From: Planctomycetaceae bacterium
GTDB lineage: Bacteria; Planctomycetota; Planctomycetia; Planctomycetales; Planctomycetaceae
Direction of reading: 5' to 3'
Length of the DNA stretch: 5,924 nt
NCBI GenBank assembly: GCA_015487825.1
Contig: WFOZ01000636.1
Span: 1 to 5,924, forward strand
The notes beneath the pieces were generated by a model, which was not told where the DNA came from, searched no databases, and saw only the letters and a list, made by a program, of their open reading frames with translations. Positions 1 through 5,924 of the stretch are shown here, piece by piece (the stretch's first letter is position 1; every line of letters starts with the position of its first letter). The position numbers and the translations under genes were made by a program.

Positions 1-2
1 CG

Positions 3-2801
3 ATTTATATTATTGATACATTTTCCCTGTTTTTCCAGGTTTTTCACGCGATTCCGTCGATGACCGGACCTGCCGGTCAACCGACGAATGCGGTTTTTGG
101 ATTCACTCGTGATCTGCTGCAAATCCTCAAACAGAAAAAACCGGACTACCTGCTTTGTGCGATAGACTCCGAAGGGCCGGGAGTTCGTGCTGATTGGTAT
201 GAAGAATATAAGGCGAATCGATCGGAAATGCCGGAGGAAATGGTGCCGCAAATTCCGATGCTGACCGAAATTATCGAAGGGTTTCGGATTCCGTTTGTCG
301 GTTATCCCGGCTGGGAAGCAGATGATGTGATTGCAACCATTACCCGTCAGGCGGAAGCTGCGGGGATGGATGTGGTACTGGTCAGCAGCGATAAAGATTT
401 AAGGCAACTGCTCAGCGATCACGTTCGCATGTACAATTGCAGAAAAGGAGAATTCTTTGATTCGCAAAAGCTGAAAGAAACCTGGAGCATTCGCCCCGAT
501 CAGGTGATCGATTTTCAATCGCTGGTGGGTGATTCGGTTGATAACATTCCCGGCGTGCCACTGGTCGGTCCGAAAAAGGCAGCTGCACTCATCGAACAAT
601 TCGGCGATTTGGATAACGTCCTTGCCAATGCGGAAAAAGCACCGGGAAAGAAGCTTCGTGAGAATCTTGTGAACTTTGCTGACCAGGCTCGTATCTCACG
701 CAAACTGGTCACTCTGCGAACTGATTTACCGCTGGAATTCGATTTGGAAACCGCTCGAACCGATAGCATCGATGCGGCAAAGCTCCAGCAGCTGTTTCTC
801 GATTTCGGGTTTCGAAAATTTCGCGATGAAATAAGAGAGTTCGATTCAACAACCGAATTTCAGCCTGCTGCCTCCAATAACCAGCCGACAATAAAAAGTT
901 CGACAAGCAAGAAAAAAAAGGCACGCGGCCTGTTCGATCATCTCCCGGCTCCTGATGACGAACCTGAATCTTCTGCACAGCCGGCACGGCGAATTATGCG
1001 AGATCGCCAATGGACCGTTATTGATGAAGCAGAAAAATTTCAGGAGTTCATTGGGAGACTACTCAAGCAGAAGGAAATCTGTATCGATCTGGAAACGACT
1101 TCTGTTGATGCGATGCAGGCTGAAATTGTTGGCTGGGCGGTCAGTCACGAAGCAGGAACCGCGTACTATATTCCCGTTGATGGTCCGGCCGGGCAGAAAA
1201 CCCTCGACTCTCAGGAAGTGATTGAAGCATTTCGTCCGGTGATGGAAAATCCCGAGATTGCGATCAGTAACCAGAACATCAAATACGACATGCTCGTTTG
1301 GCGTCGACACGGGTTAGAGATTGCAACCATTGGAATGGATCCGATGGTCGGGCATTATCTGCTTGATGCCGGGGCGCGAAGTCATGGGCTGACTGCGATA
1401 GCCGACGAGTATCTCAATTATCAGATGATTCCGATTTCTGATCTGATCGGCAAGGGAAAAACACAGAAGAAGATGTACGAAATTGATATCACGCAAGTTG
1501 CCGAATACGCCAGCGAAGATGCTGATATCGCCTTGCAGCTTTGCGAACTGATCCGAACGCGACTTCATCAGGAAGAACTTTGGAAACTGTTCGAGGAAGT
1601 TGAACAACCGCTGATTGCCGTGCTGGCCGAAATGGAACTGAACGGCATCGCTGTCGATGCTGACGAACTGCAACAACAAAGTGAATCGGCAGGAAAGCGA
1701 ATCGAACAACTGCTGATCGAGCTGGAAGATATCGCGGGGCATTCTTTCAATCCGGATTCCCCCAAACAACTTCGGGAGATACTTTTCAGTGAACTTGGTC
1801 TGCCCGTGCAAAAGAAAACAAAAACAGGCGCGAGTACCGATCAGTCTGTTCTGGAAAAGCTGGCTCCTTTGCATCCCCTGCCCGCGAAAATCATTGAATA
1901 TCGACAGCTCGCCAAGCTGAAAGGGACTTACCTCGATGCGCTCCCGAAGTTGATTCATCCGGAAACAAAACGGATCCACGCTTCGTTCAACCAGGTTGTC
2001 GCTTCAACCGGGCGGCTCAGTTCGAGTGATCCGAACCTGCAAAACATTCCGATCCGCACCGAAGAAGGGCGGCAAATTCGTAAGGCATTCATTCCGGGAG
2101 ATGATAACTGGGAATTACTCTGCTGTGATTATTCACAAATTGAGCTGCGGGTACTGGCCCACTTTTCGCAGGATGCCGCGATGATGGAGGCTTTTCGGAC
2201 CGGGCTCGATATTCACACTGCGGTCGCTGCAGAAGTTTTCAAAGTAGATGAAAACGAAGTCGATAAAGAAATGCGGCGAGTTGCCAAGGCGGTGAATTTT
2301 GGTGTCATTTACGGTCAAAGCCCGTATGGTTTGGCGGCTTCTTTGAATATTCCTCAGGAACAGGCGGCTGAATTCATCGATGATTATTTTGCGCGTTATC
2401 CCGGCGTGGAAGAATTTATCGAACAGACACTCGAACAGTGTCACCGCACCGGCTACGCTTACACCATCCTCGGACGAAGGCGTCCCATTGAGGGGATCAA
2501 GAACATTCAGGGACGCAATCGCAACATGCCGGAGAGAACCGCAATCAACACGGTCATTCAAGGTTCCGCAGCAGATTTAATTAAACTGGCGATGCTGCAC
2601 GTACATGAGGCGATTCAGGAGTCATCATTGAAAGCAAAAATGCTCCTGCAAATTCACGATGAACTGATCTTCGAATCTCCTACGGAAGAACTGGAATCAC
2701 TGATCACAATGGTCCGCTCCAAAATGGAACAGGCGATGAAACTCGATGTGCCGTTAGTGGTAGATATCAAACACGGCAAAAACTGGTTCGATGCGGAATG
2801 A
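3..2801 (+). CDS. polA: DNA polymerase I, 5' end cut by window edge
   Basis: Family A DNA polymerase that fills gaps, removes RNA primers and serves repair in the cytoplasm. 932 residues are visible, numbered here from the codon at base 3; E. coli PolA has 928. The frame stays open upstream of the ATG at base 60 and encodes YIIDTFSLFFQVFHA, the usual start of the 5'-3' exonuclease with its first metal-binding Asp. The true start is therefore just outside the window. The 5'-3' exonuclease (about 1-285) has EADD (D107, D108), SDKD (D130, D132) and GDSVDNIPG (D177, D180). A Lys/Ser-rich linker follows. The proofreading domain (about 335-530) keeps D362/E364, D429 and the YxxxD pair Y502/D506. 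The polymerase domain has motif A DYSQIELR (D709), motif B RRVAKAVNFGVIYG (K762, F766, Y770) and motif C HDE (D886, E887). Nothing is missing, so the enzyme should be fully active, including proofreading. It ends in TGA. The family call is certain; only the exact start is unseen. Confidence 0.97.
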   Translation: MYIIDTFSLFFQVFHAIPSMTGPAGQPTNAVFGFTRDLLQILKQKKPDYLLCAIDSEGPGVRADWYEEYKANRSEMPEEMVPQIPMLTEIIEGFRIPFVGYPGWEADDVIATITRQAEAAGMDVVLVSSDKDLRQLLSDHVRMYNCRKGEFFDSQKLKETWSIRPDQVIDFQSLVGDSVDNIPGVPLVGPKKAAALIEQFGDLDNVLANAEKAPGKKLRENLVNFADQARISRKLVTLRTDLPLEFDLETARTDSIDAAKLQQLFLDFGFRKFRDEIREFDSTTEFQPAASNNQPTIKSSTSKKKKARGLFDHLPAPDDEPESSAQPARRIMRDRQWTVIDEAEKFQEFIGRLLKQKEICIDLETTSVDAMQAEIVGWAVSHEAGTAYYIPVDGPAGQKTLDSQEVIEAFRPVMENPEIAISNQNIKYDMLVWRRHGLEIATIGMDPMVGHYLLDAGARSHGLTAIADEYLNYQMIPISDLIGKGKTQKKMYEIDITQVAEYASEDADIALQLCELIRTRLHQEELWKLFEEVEQPLIAVLAEMELNGIAVDADELQQQSESAGKRIEQLLIELEDIAGHSFNPDSPKQLREILFSELGLPVQKKTKTGASTDQSVLEKLAPLHPLPAKIIEYRQLAKLKGTYLDALPKLIHPETKRIHASFNQVVASTGRLSSSDPNLQNIPIRTEEGRQIRKAFIPGDDNWELLCCDYSQIELRVLAHFSQDAAMMEAFRTGLDIHTAVAAEVFKVDENEVDKEMRRVAKAVNFGVIYGQSPYGLAASLNIPQEQAAEFIDDYFARYPGVEEFIEQTLEQCHRTGYAYTILGRRRPIEGIKNIQGRNRNMPERTAINTVIQGSAADLIKLAMLHVHEAIQESSLKAKMLLQIHDELIFESPTEELESLITMVRSKMEQAMKLDVPLVVDIKHGKNWFDAE

Positions 2802-2873
2802 CTTTTTGCATCGTATTAAACATGTCGAGGTTAGAAAACAAAAAGGTAACTACTCATCGAATTGTCGTCAGCC

Positions 2874-2895
2874 GTAGGGTCCGCTATTGCGGACC
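2874..2895 (+). repeat. REP unit, left arm
   Basis: GTAG at 2874-2877, then stem GGTCCGC (2878-2884), loop TATT (2885-2888) and stem GCGGACC (2889-2895). The stem is 7 perfect base pairs. It is the forward half of the inverted pair. Confidence 0.7.
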
Positions 2896-2929
2896 ACACT
2901 GGAGGTTCGATGCCACTATTTCATGCGAT

Positions 2930-2951
2930 GGTCCGCAATAGCGGACCCTAC
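2930..2951 (-). repeat. REP unit, right arm (inverted)
   Basis: Stem GGTCCGC (2930-2936), loop AATA (2937-2940), stem GCGGACC (2941-2947), then CTAC (2948-2951), which reads GTAG on the minus strand. It is the exact reverse complement of the left arm, including the loop. Confidence 0.7.
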
Positions 2952-3045
2952 ATAACGGCAATTTTATAAACAAATGTTCGATTAACAACTCCAATTTCCA
3001 ACTAACCCAAACATCGCTGAATAGTTACACAAAAAGAATGAACTA

Positions 3046-3738
3046 ATGAATTATTTCTTACGAATGTATCACCTCTGTAAGGAAGTTAAAAATTCGCAAA
3101 AAAAAATTCGCGAAACTCCATTTTCAGAAGTATCAGACATTGCAATAAAATGGGCATCATCTGGCATTCGGAAAGGCAATTTCGATTTCGCAAGTATTTC
3201 TTTGCGAATGCGTAGAAGCAGGCGTGAATTTCCAATTGAAGATGATATTTTATTAGCTGGAGTGGAGGCGGTCTGTTTGTATCTCTCACTGCAGTATCAA
3301 AGTGCGTTAGAGTTATTCAAGGAAATGGAAACGGTTGAGAAATATCAAAACTTTTCCCTATATTGGCAAGCATGGATATACTCAACATGCCAGCATTGGA
3401 AAGTTCGTTCCAAAAGATCGCTGGACAAAATTGACTTGACTGGAAACATGTATTACCTGGATGAGCTTGACGCGAGTGATCGCCTCTATGCAGAGCGGTT
3501 TCAAAGTGAAGTAAGGTGTGCAGCCAGCTTGATGAAACGCGATTATGGTGCAGCACAGAAAGTTATCCATGATTTTATGCAAACTTACCCCTATTATGGA
3601 GAACATGTTTGCGAACGCCATATAATGCGTTGCGTTGAAGAAAAAATGCCCCTGAAATTTTTTTCTAGAGAGATCTCCTCTTTTGCAAATCGATGGTCAA
3701 CGATACTCCGGCTCGAAGCAAAATATGGGTTCTTTTGA
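3046..3738 (+). CDS. Protein of unknown function, helical TPR-like
   Basis: A 230-residue protein I do not recognise. The ATG at 3046 is the first possible start: an in-frame TAG lies at 3022-3024 with no other start codon between. Only a weak purine stretch (AAAAAGAA) precedes it. There is no signal peptide or membrane segment, so it is probably cytoplasmic. The protein is rich in charged and aromatic residues and looks all-helical. Two stretches resemble TPR helix pairs: residues 68-95 (AVCLYLSLQYQSALELFKEM) and 156-182 (AASLMKRDYGAAQKVIHDF, then a Tyr-Pro break). The middle (104-118) is Trp/Tyr-rich and the last residues are YGFF. Base use is more A+T-rich than polA or the oxidoreductase, with only 21 G/C in bases 3061-3120, which may mean later acquisition. 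It stands alone between a REP pair and a convergent gene, so context suggests no role. That it is a real gene rests mainly on the long open frame and the helix-like pattern. Confidence 0.6.
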   Translation: MNYFLRMYHLCKEVKNSQKKIRETPFSEVSDIAIKWASSGIRKGNFDFASISLRMRRSRREFPIEDDILLAGVEAVCLYLSLQYQSALELFKEMETVEKYQNFSLYWQAWIYSTCQHWKVRSKRSLDKIDLTGNMYYLDELDASDRLYAERFQSEVRCAASLMKRDYGAAQKVIHDFMQTYPYYGEHVCERHIMRCVEEKMPLKFFSREISSFANRWSTILRLEAKYGFF

Positions 3739-3774
3739 AGCAGGCAACCTCACCAATTTTACCAGAGTATACTT

Positions 3775-5142
3775 CTACGTTTCTAGCCAGACACCGGGGA
3801 CCGGGACGGGGTAATAGCCGTTGGCGTCGGCTTTGACCGGTGGTGGAGTGTCGTAGTTCATGTCGTCAATGTTTTTAACGAACTGGAATTTCGAATTATA
3901 CATTTCGTCCCATGTAATCTCTTTTCCCGAATGTGCAGCTGCTCGTCCCATAAGATTTGCAAAGTTAGAAAGCGCAGCTCGTTTTACTTCGTTTTGAGAT
4001 TTATTGTTACGGATGCTGTCTAACAGCACATTCCATTCCGCATCCCACGGGCTATGTTTTTCTTTAGGAGCTTTCCAGACAACGTGCTCTTTGCCGATAC
4101 GCTGATCTTTATAAACCTGTACTTCCCCATCGTGCCCGTTCCCGGAAAACTGGGCCGCACATTTGGTGCCGTGGACGAAAGTCGCGAACTGCCTGTAACT
4201 GTGACCGCCATGCCAGGAAATAGTGTCTGTCGCTTTGGTTCCATCAGGAAATGTCCACTCGACCGACATTGCTTCCAATCCCTGTCCGCGATTTTTACTG
4301 TTTGCAGTACGACCGGCAACGCCGATTGCACTAACAGGCAACGCGTCTTTGAGCCAGCAGATTTCATCGATCTGATGGATATTCATTTCGGGAAACATTC
4401 CTCCGGATACCCAGAAGAAGCGAAGGTAGTTTTTGATCTGCCAAAGTAGTTCATTATACTCTTTTGGCTTGGGGCCCATCCCACCTACCGGATGCATCCG
4501 GTAGGCTCGGATCAATTGCAGATCGCCCAGTTCGCCATTACGAACTCGTTTAATCAACTCCTGCCTGTTGACACTGTGCCGACACTGCAGCCCAGCCGCT
4601 ATTTTCAGGTTTTTCTTTTTTGCTTCTTCGCCGGCTCGCATCAACCGATGCAACCCTGGGGCATCGGGAGCAAATGATTTTTCCATGAAGACGTTGACTC
4701 CTTTCTTCACGGCGTATTCCAACTGAGTCGGGCGAAAATAGGCAAAGTTAGTGAGCATCGCCACATCGTTAGGACCAAGGCAATCAATCGCTTTTTTATA
4801 GGCATCGAATCCGATAAATTGTCGCTCTTGGGGAACATCAACACGATCACCAAATGCTTTGCCGAGAACCTTGTGTGCCATCTTAAGGCGGTTTTCAGCA
4901 ACATCAGCCATGGCAACCAGTTTCACGGGACCGTGTACAGAATTCATGGCGTTAGCCACTGCCCCACTACCACGACCACCGCAGCCGATTAATGCCAGAC
5001 GAATCGTATTGTCCTCCCCGGCATAAACAGGTGGTAGCGAAAGTCCTGCCATAACACCGCCAGCCACCACAACACCACTTTTGTTGAGGAACTCCCGACG
5101 AGATGACTTATTGGAAGCAGCTTCTGTTTTTTTCATATTCAT
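3775..5142 (-). CDS. Tat-exported Gfo/Idh/MocA family oxidoreductase
   Basis: A 455-residue NAD(P)-dependent oxidoreductase of the glucose-fructose oxidoreductase / inositol dehydrogenase / MocA family, likely acting on a sugar or sugar derivative; the substrate cannot be read from sequence. A twin-arginine signal opens it: SSRREFL (R15, R16), a hydrophobic run at about 24-36, and a likely cut after VYA (residue 41), so the folded enzyme is probably exported with its cofactor. The Rossmann nucleotide-binding loop is GCGGRG (53-58). The family's EKP motif appears as EKS (E154, K155), keeping the catalytic-type Lys. E252 and H256 stand where the family has its D-x3-H or E-x3-H pair. The C-terminal part is the substrate and oligomerisation domain and ends with PVPVPGVW. 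The frame is open to an ATG at 5262, but I start at 5142: AAAGGA lies 8 bases upstream, and the extra 40 residues would precede the Tat signal with no family-like sequence. A second in-frame ATG is at 5136. The gene converges on the unknown gene with a 36-base gap and no obvious terminator. Confidence 0.92.
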   Translation of the reverse strand: MNMKKTEAASNKSSRREFLNKSGVVVAGGVMAGLSLPPVYAGEDNTIRLALIGCGGRGSGAVANAMNSVHGPVKLVAMADVAENRLKMAHKVLGKAFGDRVDVPQERQFIGFDAYKKAIDCLGPNDVAMLTNFAYFRPTQLEYAVKKGVNVFMEKSFAPDAPGLHRLMRAGEEAKKKNLKIAAGLQCRHSVNRQELIKRVRNGELGDLQLIRAYRMHPVGGMGPKPKEYNELLWQIKNYLRFFWVSGGMFPEMNIHQIDEICWLKDALPVSAIGVAGRTANSKNRGQGLEAMSVEWTFPDGTKATDTISWHGGHSYRQFATFVHGTKCAAQFSGNGHDGEVQVYKDQRIGKEHVVWKAPKEKHSPWDAEWNVLLDSIRNNKSQNEVKRAALSNFANLMGRAAAHSGKEITWDEMYNSKFQFVKNIDDMNYDTPPPVKADANGYYPVPVPGVWLET

Positions 5143-5150
5143 CGATCCTG

Positions 5151-5156
5151 TCCTTT
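5151..5156 (-). promoter_or_regulatory. Ribosome binding site deciding the oxidoreductase start
   Basis: On the minus strand AAAGGA occurs with 8 bases before the ATG at 5142-5140. This spacing favours that start over the ATG 6 bases further in (5136) and over the far upstream ATG at 5262. Confidence 0.65.
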
Positions 5157-5282
5157 GAAAAATGAGGGGTCCAATGACGTAGTAAGGCGAGTTAATTACA
5201 GGTTGAATGCAGCGACAGCGAGGCGGGTAGATACAGGTATGTTTTCTTTGCAACGATGGCAATATTTATAAATGCCAGAACT

Positions 5283-5316
5283 GCAGAGTCGGCAGAAATT
5301 TGTCTGTCGACTCTGC
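5283..5316 (-). terminator. Stem-loop after the upstream oxidoreductase
   Basis: GCAGAGTCG (5283-5291) pairs perfectly with CGACTCTGC (5308-5316). After one mismatch, CAGA (5293-5296) pairs with TCTG (5303-5306), leaving a 6-base loop. The hairpin begins 17 bases past the TAA of the gene at 5334. It is followed on the transcribed minus strand by AGTTCTGGCATTTATAAAT, which is A+T-rich but has no continuous U-run. It is best read as the transcript end or a 3' stabiliser of the upstream paralogue. If so, the downstream gene would need its own promoter within 5143-5282; I found no convincing -35/-10 pair there. Confidence 0.5.
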
Positions 5317-5333
5317 TCGTACGACAGCTATTA

Positions 5334-5924
5334 TTAAGTTTCTGACCAGACACCGGGAACAGGGACGGGATAAAAGCCGTTGGCATCCGCTTTAACCGGT
5401 GGCGGGGTATCGTAATCCATATCGTCGATGTTTTTAACGAACTGAAATTTCGAGTTATACATTTCGTCCCAGGTAATTTCTTTCCCCGAGTGTAACGCGG
5501 CTCGTCCCATCAGGTCGGCGAAGTTGGACAACGCTGCCCGTTTCACTTCGTTTTGAGGTTTGTCGTTACGAATGCTGCTTAACAACACGTTCCATTCAGC
5601 ATCCCATGGACTATACCTTTCTTTGGGAGCCTTCCAGGTGATATGCTCTTTGCCAATACGCTGATCTTTGTAAAGCGCGACATCCCCATCGTGACTGTTA
5701 CCCGAGAATTGAGCGGCACACTTTGTTCCATGAACGAAAGTAGCAAACTGCCGATAACTGTGCCCGCCATGCCAGCTAACACTGTCCGTCGCTTTGGTGC
5801 CATCAGGAAATGTCCACTCGATTGAAATTGAATCGAAGCCCTGTCCACGGTTTGTACTGTTGGCCTGACGCCCACCAATACCAATTGCAGAAACCGGGAG
5901 TGCATCCTTCAACCAGCAGATTTC
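5334..5924 (-). CDS. Second Gfo/Idh/MocA oxidoreductase, 5' part beyond window
   Basis: The C-terminal 196 residues of a paralogue of the oxidoreductase at 3775-5142. The frame is open through the right edge (EICWLKDALPV at the margin), so the start and the whole nucleotide-binding domain lie outside; an internal TTG at 5912 should not be taken as the start. By hand alignment the visible part matches residues 260-455 of its neighbour without gaps, with 27 differences (about 86% identity). Most changes are conservative (I/V, D/E, S/T, K/R, Y/F). The DNA differs at many third positions, so this is not a very recent copy and both copies appear to be under selection for protein function. The homology stops at the stop codons; the flanks do not match. 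By similarity it is presumably also a Tat-exported sugar-type oxidoreductase, but its signal peptide is not in view. Confidence 0.9.
   Translation of the reverse strand, partial: EICWLKDALPVSAIGIGGRQANSTNRGQGFDSISIEWTFPDGTKATDSVSWHGGHSYRQFATFVHGTKCAAQFSGNSHDGDVALYKDQRIGKEHITWKAPKERYSPWDAEWNVLLSSIRNDKPQNEVKRAALSNFADLMGRAALHSGKEITWDEMYNSKFQFVKNIDDMDYDTPPPVKADANGFYPVPVPGVWSET

Larger units (their letters stand above)
2860..2963. repeat. BIME-like element: two opposed REP sequences
   Basis: A perfect 23-base inverted repeat (2874-2896 and 2929-2951) surrounds a 32-base spacer. Each arm begins, on its own strand, with GTAG followed by a small palindrome: GGTCCGC, a 4-base loop (TATT left, AATA right), GCGGACC. 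GTAG plus a hairpin is the established form of REP sequences mobilised by REP-associated tyrosine transposases (RAYTs, Y1 family), and two inverted REPs make a BIME. Outside the arms, 2860-2868 (AATTGTCGT) can pair with 2955-2963 (ACGGCAATT) in RNA, with one G-U pair, separated from the main stem by a 5/3-base internal loop. The element sits 58 bases after the polA stop. As RNA it would form one long hairpin or two short ones, so it could also protect or end the polA transcript. There is no U-run directly after it, which argues against a simple intrinsic terminator. No RAYT gene lies in the window, so mobilisation is inferred. Confidence 0.75.

Noticed and set aside
1314..1979. A 221-residue open frame antisense to polA.
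   Set aside because: It lies wholly opposite the conserved proofreading and polymerase region and shows no family features. It is a by-product of polA codon use.
2910..2969. A 19-codon open frame starting in the BIME spacer, with GGAGG four bases upstream of its ATG.
   Set aside because: Most of it is the translated right REP arm. Such repeats commonly give spurious short frames, and nothing else supports translation.
2965..2970. TATAAA as a possible -10 box for the unknown gene at 3046.
   Set aside because: No acceptable -35 box lies about 17 bases upstream (that position is inside the REP arm), and A+T-rich sequence produces such matches by chance.
3766..3773. The palindrome AGTATACT between the convergent stops as a shared terminator.
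   Set aside because: It is only 8 bases with no loop or U-run, and cannot form a useful hairpin.
4054..4449. A 131-residue open frame on the plus strand inside the oxidoreductase gene.
   Set aside because: It is a shadow of the real minus-strand coding sequence. A shorter similar shadow appears at the matching place in the paralogue, as expected from shared codons.
5143..5262. A 40-residue N-terminal extension of the complete oxidoreductase, from an ATG at 5262.
   Set aside because: It lies before the Tat signal, has no family-like sequence, and the ATG at 5142 has a good ribosome binding site. This stretch is better read as untranslated leader.
5220..5262. Possible promoter for the complete oxidoreductase on the minus strand (TTGCCA or TTGCAA with nearby TATCTA).
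   Set aside because: The hexamer spacings (about 22 or 14 bases) are wrong, and the 17-base alternative has a poor -10 (TACCTG).

Overview
The window looks like a stretch of planctomycete chromosome. The inference rests on three things seen together: the style of the DNA polymerase I, a Tat-exported Gfo/Idh/MocA oxidoreductase of the kind strongly expanded in Planctomycetes, and a tandem paralogue of that oxidoreductase. Base composition is moderate. Genus cannot be settled from this sequence alone.

Layout. (1) Bases 3-2801, plus strand: polA, nearly complete. It is open at the left edge, because coding sequence runs in frame upstream of the first ATG in the window. All three domains (5'-3' exonuclease, 3'-5' proofreading exonuclease, family A polymerase) keep their catalytic residues. 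(2) Bases 2802-3045: a 244-base intergenic region dominated by a strong inverted repeat. Each 23-base arm is itself a GTAG tetranucleotide followed by a small hairpin, which is the architecture of a BIME (two opposed REP sequences). (3) Bases 3046-3738, plus strand: an A+T-richer gene for a 230-residue protein of unknown function, with helical, TPR-like segments. (4) Bases 3775-5142, minus strand: a complete 455-residue Gfo/Idh/MocA-type oxidoreductase with a twin-arginine signal peptide, convergent with the unknown gene. (5) Bases 5143-5333: an intergenic spacer with a clear stem-loop just after the upstream paralogue. (6) Bases 5334-5924, minus strand: the C-terminal 196 residues of a second oxidoreductase, about 86% identical to the first and cut by the right edge.

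The genes do not form one pathway. polA is replication and repair housekeeping. The two oxidoreductases are a same-strand tandem duplication, probably acting on sugars or sugar derivatives outside the cytoplasm. The unknown gene lies between them, next to the REP-type element. I see no evidence of a new multi-gene system. The items most worth a second look are the BIME-like element, the unknown gene beside it and the duplicated exported oxidoreductases.
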